Positions 1-11,183 are shown, counted from the first letter of the stretch. The stretch: 64,000 nt of DNA from Hexactinellida sp. DTS-2022 (GCA_028753945.1 JAPNXP010000012.1:3286001-3350000); one strand, 5' to 3'. Notes: generated by a model not told the origin, from the sequence alone. Translations and numbers: made by a program.

Positions 1-61
1 AAGTACGGACAATTGTTCCAAAATTACATACATAAAAAAAACAATCCGATATAAAAAACAT

Positions 62-490
62 CAGTACATTCTCGGACAAATGACAACATACTGAAAAACG
101 ATTCGGACAAATGACAACATACTGAAAAACGATTCGGACAAGTGACAACATACTGAAAAACGATTCGGACAAGCGACAACATACTGAAAAACGATTCGGA
201 CAAGTGACAACATGCTGAAAAACGATTCGGACAAATGACAACATACTGAAAAACGATTCGGACAAGTGACAACATACTGAAAAACGATTTGGACAAGTGA
301 CAACATACTGAAAAACGATTCGGACAAGTGACAACATACTGAAAAACGATTCGGACAAGTGACAACATACTGAAAAACGATTCGGACAAGTGACAACATA
401 CTGAAAAACGATTCGGACAAGTGACAACATACTGAAAAACGATTCGGACAAGTGAAGGTCCCACATTTTCGGACAAATGACAACATCAAA
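62..490. repeat. 31-bp minisatellite, about 12 copies
   Basis: Head-to-tail copies of a 31-bp unit (core GAAAAACGATTCGGACAA, then GTGACAACATACT) with few substitutions. The unit has no stop codon in minus-strand reading, and 31 is not a multiple of 3, so any frame cycles through all three phases. This creates artificial open frames of 142-150 codons with a 31-residue protein period. I treat them as non-coding. There are no unique spacers between copies. Confidence 0.95.
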
Positions 491-524
491 ATTCGGACAA
501 ATGCAGCTTCCCCCTATATTTTAC

Positions 525-995
525 CGTGACCTACGTTATAATAAGGCCTGTTCATTAGTGTTAAATTTTGGACCATGGATGTCGTTTAAGTCCATTGATT
601 CTTTTTACAATAAATGTTATAGTAAGAGATATATAACCAAGTAGTAATCCAGAAGGAGTAAATATTATTGGGTTTAATACAAAGCACATTTGAAGTAAAT
701 TAATGTTGCAAAAGTACAAAATATTAAAGAAAACATGAAAGTGAATATAAATTTTTAGCAAATAACATTTGAAGAACAATAACAACTAATTGGGTTTAAC
801 TTTCTTTATTATTAGAGTATTTTTGACACGAACCGACTGCAAAGGTAACAAGGCATTCATATTTTTCGTTCTGGATTACTACTTGGTTACATATCTCTAA
901 CTATAACATTTATTGTAAAAGAATCAATGGACTTAAACGACATCCATGGTCCAAAATTTAACACTAATGAACAGGCCTTATTAACGTAGGTCACG
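525..995. mobile_element. Terminal-inverted-repeat MITE, family CGTGACCTACG
   Basis: The ends are inverted copies of CGTGACCTACGTTATAATAA (right copy lacks a few bases). Similarity continues inward for about 130 bp on each side (525-660 against 868-995). No transposase is present. Related ends occur at 42596, 46257 and around the foldback at 52754-54103. I could not find a convincing target duplication here. Confidence 0.8.
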
Positions 996-1200
996 ACAAA
1001 ACATATAAACAACAAGTGCTTTGTATATTGTAACATGAAACAGTTCACTAAAACAAAATATTAACATATCGACATCAAAATTTCTGCGTCATTTGCGTCA
1101 CGAAAATAAACAGTGTCATTAATGGTTTCGTAGGTCGGCGTGCTCCCGTATATATAAATTGCTGCTGAGTACTTGCAATAAGTTTACAATACCGAAAAAA

Positions 1201-1892
1201 ATGGACCATAACCGCAAAACAAATTGGAGCAGAGAAGAAGAATGCAGTCTCATTAATAAATTGAATCAGCAGGTGAGATTTTGAAAGGCTCAGGAAATAG
1301 TGCTGACAAAAACAAAAAGAAAAAACAAATCTGGAGAGACATTGTAGTTAAACTTAATTCAGCTTATGGCAATGGTAGAGCTGTAGAAGATGTGAAAAAA
1401 AAATGGACCAACCTTAAGCTAAATGCCAAGCATAAAATTGATGCAAGCTTTAGGGAAGCCAGAAAGACTGGGGGGGTACAAACACTGCTGGACATGTCGA
1501 AGACGAAGACATGCTAATTATATCAGCAGATAGAGGTATTTCTGACTCTGCAGACCGGGTAATAGAGATGTTTTCAGGTGCTGTTGATTTTTTCCAAGCA
1601 CCAGCTGGGAACATGAAATCCCAATACGCGTGGCATCAAATAGCTTAACAGCATCAACAGAGGGTCCGTTGAATTTGAAGGAAGTCCAATTTTAGAGTCT
1701 CCAGAAGTTGAAATCCCGACATATAAGCCATCAAAGAAAAGTCGGAAGAGGAGGCGAACTGTTGATAACCAAGATGATTCGGTCGAGTTATTGAGTGCTG
1801 CAGACTTACTTCCATTACAGCAGGCAGTTTTGTATCAACAGATGGCTGTATTCTCAGTACAGCTTCAGTTGATAGAAGAGCAGAGGGAGTAA
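1201..1892 (+). pseudogene. Broken Myb/SANT-like DNA-binding domain gene
   Basis: From the ATG at 1201 the protein opens with a helix typical of Myb/SANT-like or trihelix domains (NWSREEECSLINKL). It continues, one frame over, through IWRDIVVKLNSAYG and VEDVKKKWTNLKL, the last helix of the fold with its conserved Trp. A single missing base near 1270 breaks the frame. Two more breaks lie near 1490 and 1650. The tail is basic (KKSRKRRR) and ends in a Gln-rich helix (LLPLQQAVLYQQMAV) at the stop at 1890. Such small Myb-like proteins occur as partner genes of Harbinger/PIF transposons and as host regulators. No Harbinger transposase was seen nearby, so its origin is open. Confidence 0.7.
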
Positions 1893-1942
1893 TAATTTAT
1901 AGATTGAAACGTCTTAAGACGTACTCTCGGATATTACGTACT

Positions 1943-1951
1943 GTTCGCTAA
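1943..1951. repeat. 9-bp target site duplication (left), GTTCGCTAA
   Basis: Identical to 3493-3501 on the other side of the Mutator-like element. A 9-bp duplication is the hallmark of Mutator-type insertion. Confidence 0.95.
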
Positions 1952-3492
1952 GGGATACCGACATTTCGAGACGCGACAATTCGAGATGCGACATTTCGAT
2001 ACCGACAATTCGAGACGCGACAGTTCGAGACACGACAATTCGATACGCGACAATTCGATACGTGTTTTGGAATAATATAAACTTGCTTAATTAACTGGAA
2101 TAGCTCTAATAATATGATTAAATACAATTAAGAGAATAAAGTTGAAATACTTGTATATTATATACGTATATAGTTAATTTAATCTATTCCTATATGATGA
2201 GCAACACCCTTCAAAAATTCCAACATCGTGCGAACGCAAGAGCTGGTAGAAGTTTCACCGGCAACGCAAAGTCTGGATTTTGTTGGTACTCATTTTGAAG
2301 TCCTTCGCTCTGTACCTTTCTAAAAATATTTTGGGTTAGGTGAAAGAAACAACCTTTCACAACGGTATGTGGCCAGTAATGGAGAAAACTATTTATTGCT
2401 GCATTTTCAAAATCCATCAACATATGAGTTGGTTGTGCTAGTGGACATAGTTGTTGAATTGCTTCCCACATTTTCATATAGATGTCTTGTGTTTTATTTG
2501 TCAACAAAACAAATAAGCTTGGGAGAGATGACCATCTCGCAATGGCTCTGGTCAACCTCTCAATGCATGAATGACATAAACTTGTTCAAATAGTATAGGA
2601 GCAGTCTTAAATGTGCCATCGGCCAACCAAATGTGTGCTAACTTTAACATTTCAACATTTCTCTGAGTACCAAATATTAAGATCCTCCGAAGTTCTGGTC
2701 CTGAGTCATAGAGCAGGAACACATCATTCTTTGCAGTTCTTTGAAACTCAATAGGTATCTGAAGTTCCTCTAAGCTTTGAGGTTGAACTGGAATCGAATT
2801 TGTTATAGAACGCTTACGTTAAATTGTACGCTTTAAACTATTCATCTTTGGTAGTTTGACAGCGGTCATTTCAGAAATACTTAGGACTCCCTCAGCTGAA
2901 ATATTATGTGAGCTATCCTGTGTCTGCACAGCTTTTCGTTTGATCCCAGCTTTAACTTCTAAACAGCTAACTTTATGTATGTCTGGACCATGAAAGTGCT
3001 GATTTATGCGTTTAGAAATTTGCATACCGTCAGTGTGAAGTCTTGCTTTGCAGTCAGATCTTCTTTCACATTGCCAATAAGTAACGTTCCCTGATATTTT
3101 GTGTTTATCATACATAAATCCGTTTTCTACTAGTTTATTTCCACCCCTGCTTGAAGTGATAAGGCGAAATTGAGGAGGAATGAACTCAGCCATGGATTAT
3201 TTAGGAGTAGATTGGAAAATATTTCCTAATGATATATTTTTCCTTTTTATATACTGGTAATGACACAAACAGAAGCCTTGTCAAATATTCATGCATCAAT
3301 TTGCCACCATTTCATTGTTATTGAATCTTATTCATTATCGTGCACGCAATGGTAATTTTGCAAAATATTATTCCAAAACAAGTATCGAATTGTCGCGTAT
3401 CGAATTGTCAACGTATCGAATTGTCGTGTCTCGAACTGTCGCGTCTCGAATTGTAGGTATCGAAATGTCGCGTCTCGAAATGTCGGTATCCC
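1952..3492 (-). mobile_element. Mutator-like element with FLYWCH-MULE transposase
   Basis: The element is 1541 bp long and flanked by a perfect 9-bp duplication (1943-1951 and 3493-3501). It starts GGGATACCGACATTTCG and ends with the inverted copy. Each terminal repeat is about 120 bp and is made of short tandem modules (variants of TTCGAGACGCGACAA and TTCGATACGCGACAA), a build known in Mutator-like elements. The single gene inside runs on the minus strand. The element sits in DNA rich in ACGTACTCGGTTA-type repeats seen on both sides (about 1910-1942 and 3540-3850). Confidence 0.92.
2211..3193 (-). pseudogene. FLYWCH zinc finger plus MULE transposase, decayed
   Basis: The start at 3193 gives an N-terminal FLYWCH zinc finger: residues about 8-60 with YWQCERRSDCKARLHT and a later HFHG, the C-x4-C...H-x-H metal ligands. 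An in-frame stop at 2819-2821 follows. The MULE-type DDE transposase continues upstream of it with the first Asp in LADGTFKTAP (about 2605) and, after a frameshift near 2575, the second in LMDFENAAINSF followed by the C...H of KGCFFHLTQN. The frame ends at 2211, before a third acidic residue can be seen, so the C-terminus is missing. It would have cut and pasted the surrounding element. It cannot be active as it stands. Confidence 0.88.
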
Positions 3493-3501
3493 GTTCGCTA
3501 A

Positions 3502-4303
3502 TAACCAATTTTTTCTCCTATCTGATCCATTATAAATGATTCGGTTAATACGTACTCGGATAAGGCGTACCTCGGATAAGACGTACAGTACCAATTTATA
3601 TTCCAAAGTACGTGTACAAATGTATGTATTTTAATTCGGTTAGTACGTACTCTAGAAAAGTATCAGCAGAACTCAGTTATTATTTGGTTTAAGTGAGCAT
3701 GTGACAACTAAAATACTTTAATCATATCGTTAAGTATGATATGTACTTGTATACCATACATCGTATTCATATCATTGAACAAGTCAGTATTTCGACTTGT
3801 GGATTATGCATACGGATAAGACGTACTCGGTTAGTACGTACTTTTTCTTGTCTCCCAAGGTGGTACGTCTTAACCGAGTTCTACCGTACTTGCAAATAAG
3901 GGTTGTTTGTTGTTAAAGACACTTAGTGACACTTGTATTTGAAATACGTACTAATTTATAAGCCACTTACTGTATAGCCTCAGGAGGGAGGTGTCGACCC
4001 CACCCTAAAGTCAGGGGAGAGATTTTGTTGTTCCCAATATTGTATTCAATGCTAAATTCTCGGGCTACGGTTACAGTTCAATTTCTCGCCACGGTTAACC
4101 GGTTAACCGCCCATGCTGAATCGCTGATCAACACAGAAGAACATTTATTTATACTACATAATTAGTAAGGTTCAGCTTTGTTTTTATTCCTTACTACTGC
4201 TACATTTCGTCCTTCATAAAATATTAAATCAAGGCTGGATTCGGTTAATCGCCGCTAATACCGGTTAACTGTTACGGATTTTAGTGATCAGTTAAGCGAT
4301 ATG
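3502..4303. other. Gene-free stretch with ACGTACTCGG and GGTTAACCG repeats
   Basis: Short direct and inverted copies of ACGTACTCGGTTA-like words occur at 3540-3650 and 3800-3890. From about 4070 a GGTTAACCG-rich segment begins. It resembles 5780-5940 and 38640-38870, so these are members of one dispersed family. I see no coding potential. Confidence 0.6.
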
Positions 4304-4809
4304 TTAATGTTGCAGCGTGTACGCAAGATTAGTGCGCATGCATGCACGCTAGTGTGCATGCATGCACACTAAGTTTCTAGCCTGCATGCATTCACACTAG
4401 CGTATATGCACGAAAATCACTATTTTCATATTCGTGCATATACACTAGCGTATACACACGATAAAGTGTTCTCTTTTGCTAATGGTTGTCTAATTAACAT
4501 TTGTTCTAGTTCCATCTTTGATCTTTCACCAATGTCTAGTTTGAATTTTCACATTTTTTCTCGTTCGCTCCTCAGTTATACAATCCAACACGTATTACTC
4601 AACAATTTTTGAAATCGAATTGCTGTATATTGCTATATATAGTTGAGATATATAGTATACAATTTAATTAATTAATTACGTATACTTTACTAGCCAACAG
4701 GTTTCAATTACTATTTATAATATGAGTATTATTTGAGCCAACGAGATAACCTTTTAATGTAGCTGAAACCAGCTACCTTAAGAATTATTGAGCTATTAAT
4801 TAACTAATA

Positions 4810-4912
4810 CAGTCAAAATCGGGTTTTTTTGCCACGGGTTTTTTTTGCTTATTGGGTTTTTTTGCCTCCTTTTGTCGTGCATTTTGGGGGCAAAAAAACC
4901 CGATTTCGACTG
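4810..4912. mobile_element. 103-bp TA-flanked MITE (mariner-like)
   Basis: Ends CAGTCAAAATCGGGTTTTTT and its inverted, slightly different copy, each next to a TA. Size, TA target and CAG start fit a Tc1/mariner-pogo MITE. It is nested in the TTAA element. Confidence 0.75.
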
Positions 4913-5212
4913 TAATTAATAACTAATAAAGTAATAAGAATAACTTCATTAAATAAAATTAACATACTTTCCAAAACAAATTACATTATTGCATTATTAA
5001 CGAATCACAACCCAAAATGAAGTACTAGTTATAAATGGTAACTTGAGGAAAGTACCCCGCGAAATGGTCCATAATTTTAGGCCCGCCTGTACCAACGATG
5101 CAGAAAATATAATATGAGTTAGTAAATATCCTCTCTCAAATAACAACACACTGAAATGAACGACTTAGTTGTGAGTAATTTACAAGAATAAGGTTAACTT
5201 ATTTATCATTTA

Positions 5213-5310
5213 CAGTCAACTCCCGTTATAACGAAGTGCTCGGGACCGTAGTTTCATTTCGTTATAAGCGGAGTTTGTTATATCCATTTCGTTGTAACCG
5301 AAGTTTTATT
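5213..5310. mobile_element. Pogo-like MITE remnant
   Basis: Starts after a TA with CAGTCAACTCCCGTTATAAC and continues with inverted CGTTATAA words. It resembles the complete MITE at 21253-21330. The right end is lost or degenerate. Confidence 0.5.
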
Positions 5311-5573
5311 AATGTAGTAAGATAGAAGGATTTCCGGACCATTGAAGGCTCGTAGAATTAATAAATACAAATTATTTCTATTAACATACAACCATTAGCA
5401 AAAGAGAACACTTTATCGTGTGTATACGCTAGTGTATATGCACGAATATGAAAATAGCGATTTTCGTGCATATACGCTAGTGTGCATGCATGCAGGCTAG
5501 AAACTTAGTGTGCATGCATGCACACTAGCGTGCATGCATGCGCACTAATCTTGCGTACACGCTGCAACATTAA

Positions 5574-6490
5574 TATTACAATTTGAAGTACAAATTTTTG
5601 GATAAAAGTGTGAATTTGCACGCATTTTGTTCAGAATATAATAATTGTTTATCTTATTACCCACAGTAACTCGATATATTTTGGTGACAACAGTGTAGAA
5701 GTAAACTCAAGTGATAAACTTGTATGTAGTTAATTGTACTTATAGAGTACTATAGAGTATGTGAAGACAATCGTAACCGTGGCCCCAAACGGTTAACCAA
5801 TCCCACCCTTAACTATTGTTTATACAAGGCTGGATTCGTTAACCGGCTGGCTAACCGCTTAACTGTTGCTATTAAATATCGGTTAGCGGTTACAGATTTC
5901 GTTGACCAGTTAGCCGGTCTGTTGATAATCAGCAGTATTATTTGGAAATTATCTTACAGTACATCCTCGCTAGTCCGAACAGGAGATTCAATGTATATTA
6001 CAATGGAATTATAAATTGTTAAGTCTCAGACAAGTATTTAGGTAGTATACTACATGTTTAGTTTGGTTTAAAAAGGTATGAACAAGTTTGATCCAAATTA
6101 TCGGAATCTCATGTTATAGAGGCCAATAGAAATGTATTTACACTTCACTAATCCGAACGAATTAACTAATCAGAACAGAATTTTTTTGATTCGGAATACC
6201 TCTGTTGGGATTAGCGAGGAAATACATTTAAATAATTAAAAATATCTGAATTTTGCTGGAAAAAGATGATCATAAATCCATTTTTCATCACCACAATGAC
6301 CACATTATATATTTTCTGTAACTACACTGTTTCTAACTTGCCCAAATTGCGAAATGTATTAGTTAAATTCGAAACCAAATTATGCATACATTCCAATTAG
6401 TAATATTGCTATATAACCGGTAACCAGACAAACAATTAATATGATTTGTAGTTAAAATATTTGAACATTCCATTTAAACATACTATTCAC
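5574..6490. other. Gene-free AT-rich stretch with MITE remnants
   Basis: Holds a GGTTAACCG-rich segment (5780-5940) and a degenerate MITE at about 5957-6225 whose ends read CTCGCTAGTCCGAAC and its inverse. The same family occurs at 23780-24063. Nothing coding was recognised. Confidence 0.5.
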
Positions 6491-6579
6491 ATTGGAAACG
6501 GTCACATTTAAAACTATAAAAAGTTTTTGTCGTTCCTTAATTTGTTTTGCAAATCAAGTTCTCAAACACTTATATTATA

Positions 6580-6717
6580 ATGGCAGAATACTTCACTTGC
6601 TCAATGATGTCTCTGTATTCGAAAAAGAAAAAAAGAAAAGCAGAGGAAGAAGACATCACTTTTCTGACAGAGGATGTAAGGAGAGTGCATTTTGCAGAGG
6701 AACCCTTAATTATTTAA
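6580..6717 (+). other. Short open frame, possible first exon, unassigned
   Basis: A 45-codon frame from ATG at 6580 encodes a Lys-rich then Glu-rich peptide (KKKKRKAEEEDITFLTEDV) and stops at 6715. A good donor-like sequence (GTAAGT) follows at 6738. It could be a leader exon of the KDZ-type gene downstream, but nothing connects them and the stop precedes the donor. I do not recognise the peptide. Confidence 0.2.
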
Positions 6718-6779
6718 GAATTCAACGTATCACAAAGTAAGTGTTCTATTTATATAAATTATATTTGTTGTGAAATACT

Positions 6780-7560
6780 ATTTTTACTGTGCCGACTATA
6801 CTATAGTATAGTGGCCCAGTATTGGTCTTAGTGCTTTGGTTTTTTTTTTTTTTTCTCCGTGTCGCCTCCCCAGGCTAAACCATAAGTGCTAGAGCTCTGA
6901 GATATTCAGGATAGGTGTCTGGTTGTTGATTAATGTGCACTTCGTGACTGATTTTTCAATTTCGACTTGGGAAAATTTTTAACGGGACTTTTAGCTTTTT
7001 TTGTCCCTTAAGAAAATAAAAGCAATAACAAGAAATTTTTTCGAATCATTAGTATCAGAAAAAGTATTTTGCAACTGATAGCTCTTCACGATTTTTTTTA
7101 ATACGTCCTCATTTTCCTGAGAATTAGGCTCAAAGTTGCCACAATTCACCCTTAACTTTCTAAAATAGAAATTTAATTAATATTCAATTATGCAATTATT
7201 TCGTGGTTTCGATGAATAACTACTATTTATGAATAATTCAATTAGATTCAGTGTTATTTCGATTCAAGTTATTGTTGATATCATAATCACAATAAAAAAT
7301 TCTGGTATATATGAATAATTAATTTACATTCAATAGCTATTACTATACAAATCTATTTCTGATATCATAGTTACAATAAGTTATTATATTGTAAATGAAT
7401 AATTCAATTTGATTCAATAGCTGCTACTATATAAATCGATTTCTAATACATAGTTGTATTAAAGTTTTCTCCTATATGAAAATTCATTTTCACTCAACAA
7501 TTATTCAATTTCAGAACGATTTCTGATATTCAAACAATGGATTAATGAGATGGAATATCT
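6780..7560. repeat. Copy of palindromic-core repeat plus degenerate AT repeats
   Basis: 6789-6840 carries one copy of the 60-bp repeat with the palindrome CTATACTATAGTATAG that is tandem at 56397-56815. It is followed by T-rich DNA and a diverged version of the TCTCCGTA segment of the 55.9-64 kb array. From 7120 to 7560 a loosely repeated AT-rich unit of about 90 bp (TCTGATATCATAGTTACAATA) is visible. Confidence 0.55.
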
Positions 7561-7939
7561 ATTTGTATAAATATTTGTCTATGTGTGTGCTTGGTGCCCG
7601 AAATGTATCAGAGTGTAAGGGGGGGTTTATAACGCATTAATAATGGAAATATAAACTTAATCCCATATGTAATTCAAAGTAAGCGAGTATGCTGATTTCA
7701 ATTTTAAAACGATGACTGATATACAAACAATGGATTAATGAATTGGTATATCTATTAAATGACTATTCGTCTGTGTGCGTGTTTGGTGCCCGAAATTGTA
7801 TTAAAGTGATAGGGGGGTCTAAAACGCATGTATAATGAAAATATAAACTTAAACTCAAGATGGTTTAAGATAGAAAGGAGCATGAAATTTATCAAACGTT
7901 CCTTTGTCCCGTAACAAATTGATAAATGGGTGTAAACAC

Positions 7940-8326
7940 TAGGGCTGAAACGAATATACCGAATATTCGTTCGAAATGATTGAACGAATATTCGTTCGTT
8001 ACGAAACGAATATTCGTTTGGACGAATATTAGATAGAAACAGATATTCGTTGACTAATTTTGGACAACAACAAGACTTTTGTATAGCTTGGAGATATCGT
8101 AAATATAAATTCCTAACCTAAACAAGCTGATTATTAGCTAACTGTGCATAATACACTTTGTAACTATTATTATACCATTGTAACATTATGAAAAACCTAT
8201 TTTCCAATGTATTTTGTCTCTAGAAATTGATTTAATGCTTAGTCATGCAAACGAACGAATATTCGAATATTCGTTCGTTTAGAAAAAGGTTCGTTCGTTA
8301 CATTTCGAATATTCGTTTCAGCCCTA
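7940..8326. mobile_element. hAT-type MITE, family TAGGGCTGAAACG
   Basis: 387 bp, flanked by a perfect 8-bp duplication GTAAACAC (7932-7939 and 8327-8334). The ends are TAGGGCTGAAACGAATAT and its inverse. The arms are strings of CGAACGAATATTCG words. The 8-bp duplication and TAGGG start fit hAT. Relatives lie at 22256-22649 (complete) and 43455-43800 (degenerate). Confidence 0.92.
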
Positions 8327-8342
8327 GTAAACACCATGTGAC

Positions 8343-8609
8343 CAGGGGCGGATCCAGGGGGCCTGGGCCCACCCTTCAAAAATGAAATTGACTGAAATTT
8401 AGCTGAAAATGACAAATTAATTAAGAAACTTCAGCCTCAAGTTTGAATTATGGCTCATTATAAAGAAATTAGCGTTTAAAATGACTTCTGAGTGTATATA
8501 ACCCAAAGAAGATCTGGGGGGTTACCCCCAATATCCCCTTATAAGTTGCTCACTACGCTCGCATTATTTCTTGAGCCCCCCCTTTTCAGCATGTCTGGAT
8601 CTGCCACTG
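8343..8609. mobile_element. hAT-like MITE, family CAGGGGCGGATCC
   Basis: Ends CAGGGGCGGATCCAGG and CTGGATCTGCCACTG are imperfect inverted repeats. The target duplication is not clean (GTGAC is shared). Short frames here are not coding. Confidence 0.6.
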
Positions 8610-8624
8610 GTGACGTTCAAGACA

Positions 8625-8758
8625 TGGCGAAAAAAAATCCAAAATTGCAGCTGTGCGACAGCATGTTGCATTGGAGGCACTATTAATAGACAACCACCAA
8701 AATATAGTGCCACCAAAGGAACATGCGTCGGCACAGGCTGCAATTTTGGATTTTTTTA
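8625..8758. repeat. Hairpin repeat copy (CCAAAATTGCAGC family)
   Basis: Two arms of about 47 bp, starting TCCAAAATTGCAGCTGTG, are inverted around a short loop. Other copies lie at 27785-27900, 28385-28530, 46612-46875 and in each unit of the 55.9-64 kb array. Confidence 0.8.
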
Positions 8759-9104
8759 TAGCGTGCGATGAAATGAGGATTACTCAGAACTTATTAAAGA
8801 AATAGAACTTTCTACTATTGAACAGTATGTAAGAATCTTAATTGAGGAGTCTCAACTGTGTCAATTAGAGGACAGTAAATATGTTATAATAACGGATTTC
8901 GAACATTCACAAGGTATGCCTTTATATTACTTTGTTTAAATTTAATCGCTTTATCCAAGTTAATTATACAATGTAAGGACGACCAGTTACATGAAAACCA
9001 ATAATATTTACTGCATACAAAGTTACAAACTAATCACATGTGAAAAATATTGATCAGTAAATATATTGCTCCTTAAAACTATTATACTATTGGTCTAGTT
9101 AATC

Positions 9105-9151
9105 TGCATTACCCATAGATACAAAAGTTATTTGTATCTATGGGTAATGCA
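9105..9151. repeat. Perfect 21-bp hairpin with 5-nt loop
   Basis: TGCATTACCCATAGATACAA plus one base is followed by AGTTA and the exact inverse. It lies in the intron between KDZ exons A and B, ten bases before the acceptor AG at 9161. No target duplication was found. Confidence 0.85.
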
Positions 9152-9162
9152 ATAACTTATAG

Positions 9163-9739
9163 GAAAACTGGTATTCAAAAGAAAAAGCCTTGTTATTGAT
9201 ACAGAACTTCAATTTTGCTCTTGCTGTGACAAAAATGATTGTCTTCACTATCAAGCTTTTGTCCAATGTTCACAGATGAAGTGCTTGAAAGTTTGTGAGG
9301 CCAACAAACTTGATGAAATAGTCTATTTTCTAGTCAATCCTACGAATATATTTATCTCAGCACTTGATACTTTTCATAACTATACTTCAAGAAGTGGTAA
9401 TTGGTTCTGCAATTCTTGTATTGGTAAATGTAAACAACAACCTAAGCTATCAAATATCCTCGCTATGACTGGACATGACCTATCGATGAAAAATCAACGA
9501 CGGATTGAATACACTGTGGTAACGTCTAATCAAATACCAATGAATCTTGATGAAACTCTTTGCTCCAATTATGACAAACAGCTTTCCGAAGGTATCCATC
9601 TACCAACTCATCTAATGCCTGAAAAAAACTACTGCAAGCACGGTTATATTTCAACGGAGAGGACCAACTTAAATTGGAAAACACTGGAATAGTTATATAT
9701 ACAGAGAATGATGTAATTGAACTCAAGGAACATAAAGGT
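9163..9739 (+). pseudogene. KDZ copy 1, exon B (Cys-rich N-terminal part)
   Basis: It begins after the acceptor CTTATAG at 9156-9162 and reads a Cys-rich segment (FCSCCDKNDCLHYQAF, WFCNSCIGKCK) that probably binds zinc. A one-base slip near 9650 moves the frame, after which IVIYTENDVIELKEHK runs into a donor GGTAGG at 9739. A continuous frame without the slip stops at 9690. Exon A (8772-8912, ELIKEIELSTIEQY...) ends at a GTATGC donor. Its assignment to the KDZ gene rests on position and phase rather than on a recognised domain. Confidence 0.65.
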
Positions 9740-10385
9740 AGGATGCTACTTTAATAGCTATCTCTATTTAATTTTTGAATAAGAAAATTCTCGTTATTTC
9801 ATATTACATATAATTTATCATTTAGTGTACAGCTCGATATGTGAAGGTCCTTGTAAGTTGTAAGTGCCTAAAGTCTACGAAGGAAATAATTATTTACTCT
9901 TAATTGAGTCTTAAATATCAACAACAAGTACTTCATTCATTATAGCTTATTATACGATTATAGTGAGCTCATGACGATGTCAAGGAATACTCTGTACGGA
10001 TACTTGAGGTTAGTGTACGTATCCATCGTATCTATTCCAGATAATGTATATGTTTGAGCAGGATTTTTTTTAAGGCCGATCTTGCTGTAAATTTTGCACC
10101 AGTATTTTTTGGAGTTACACCACGATTTGGGTCGGCCTGGGCCTGTGCAGTGTTGAGTTATACCAAGGCCGCGCTGAGTTACATCAAGGTCTCAACCTTA
10201 AAAAAACACTGTGTTTGAGTATACAGTACAACTCTATTAACTGAACTTAAGATGTACTCCTTCGAGAATAAAAAATAACATATTTTATCAGATTGACGTA
10301 CTAATTAGATCAATTACGTACCTAGCGAGAACTACTGTAATGCCAATATTATCTAAATTTATCCTATATTATACGTATGTTTAAT

Positions 10386-11183
10386 TAGTGCTAAAAACCG
10401 GAAGCTTCAACGAATGGGAAGAAAGAGTACCTTCAAGTATCACATAGTTTATCATGCCTGGAACGCATATTTAAGATTAGTTGACCTTGATTACCCCTCA
10501 CTTTACACCTGCCCCCAATGTAAGCTGCAGCCAAAAATAGTAATTCTAGATGGAATAGCTATGGGAACCATGAGATCACTACCAGAAGTTATTGAAACAG
10601 AAGACTACGAACAAAAATATTTTATGATTGCAATCTCTGACAGAGTATTTATTCATGATTCAACCCTTCGAAAAAATTTCTTAAACTACAGCCTGCAAGG
10701 CCTAGCAGAAGATAATTTCAATGAACTGGTTAACATTCATGATACGTTTTGTGACTACATAACTTCCACTTCTTCAAAGTTGGATAACTGGGTGACAATA
10801 AGTGAAAATCATGAGAAGGTTAGGAAAGTGATACAACTTCTGTGTCGTAACGAGCCGATAACAGGATTGTTTCAATTCTCTATTTTGGATGCAAGCGAGA
10901 GAAAAACTATAGTTCACCTGTCTGATGGGGGATCGGCCAAGGAAGAATCCTTAAACCTGATCTATCAAAAAATGTATACGCTTGAGTGTTTGATCAAGTC
11001 AATACAACCATCCATAGACATAACCGGATATGTCACGTTAGACCCAGTTGTTGCCTCATTATTGAAGAAAATAATGACTCAAATCGATTCCTTATCCAGA
11101 AAACCAACCCGAAGGCTAGTTGAATTCTGTCCCGATAGTAATGAGTACTACAATTACTTCCCGGCTTTTGATAAAAACTACAA
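10386..11183 (+). pseudogene. KDZ copy 1, exon C (CxC and core region)
   Basis: It opens after TTAATTAG and reads MGRKSTFKYHIVYHAWNAYL, then YTCPQCKLQPKIVILDG, the Cys-pair/Asp motif of KDZ transposases. It ends NYFPAFDKNYK at a GTAAGT donor (11184). It is clearly homologous to 31464-32251 (MGRELKYKYHVFQQAWNCYL..., FTCPVCKDTPAIIILDG), so both come from the same transposon family. The exon has no internal stop. Confidence 0.85.

Larger units (their letters stand above)
4308..5569. mobile_element. TTAA-flanked foldback element
   Basis: It is flanked by TTAA at 4304-4307 and 5570-5573. The termini are inverted repeats of about 185 bp starting TGTTGCAGCGTGTACGCAAG. The arms hold alternating purine-pyrimidine blocks (GTGCATGCATGCACAC and similar). 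TTAA targets are used by piggyBac, Kolobok and Sola3 elements; the TIR does not start CCC as in typical piggyBac. No transposase is present. It contains the smaller elements at 4810-4912 and 5213-5300. Confidence 0.85.

Noticed and set aside
24..489. Two minus-strand open frames of 142 and 150 codons
   Set aside because: They are the 31-bp minisatellite read through in different phases; no start context, domain or neighbour supports a gene.
62..490. Possible CRISPR array
   Set aside because: The copies are contiguous without unique spacers, and the window is eukaryotic.
561..785. 74-codon minus frame
   Set aside because: Lies inside a MITE with mirrored ends and has low-complexity hydrophobic composition.
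4406..4612. 68-codon plus frame
   Set aside because: Starts in the inverted repeat of the TTAA foldback; no domain and no splice partner.
6492..6740. 82-codon plus frame
   Set aside because: Basic, low-complexity peptide. Another frame of the same region (6580-6717) looks slightly more protein-like, and even that is doubtful.
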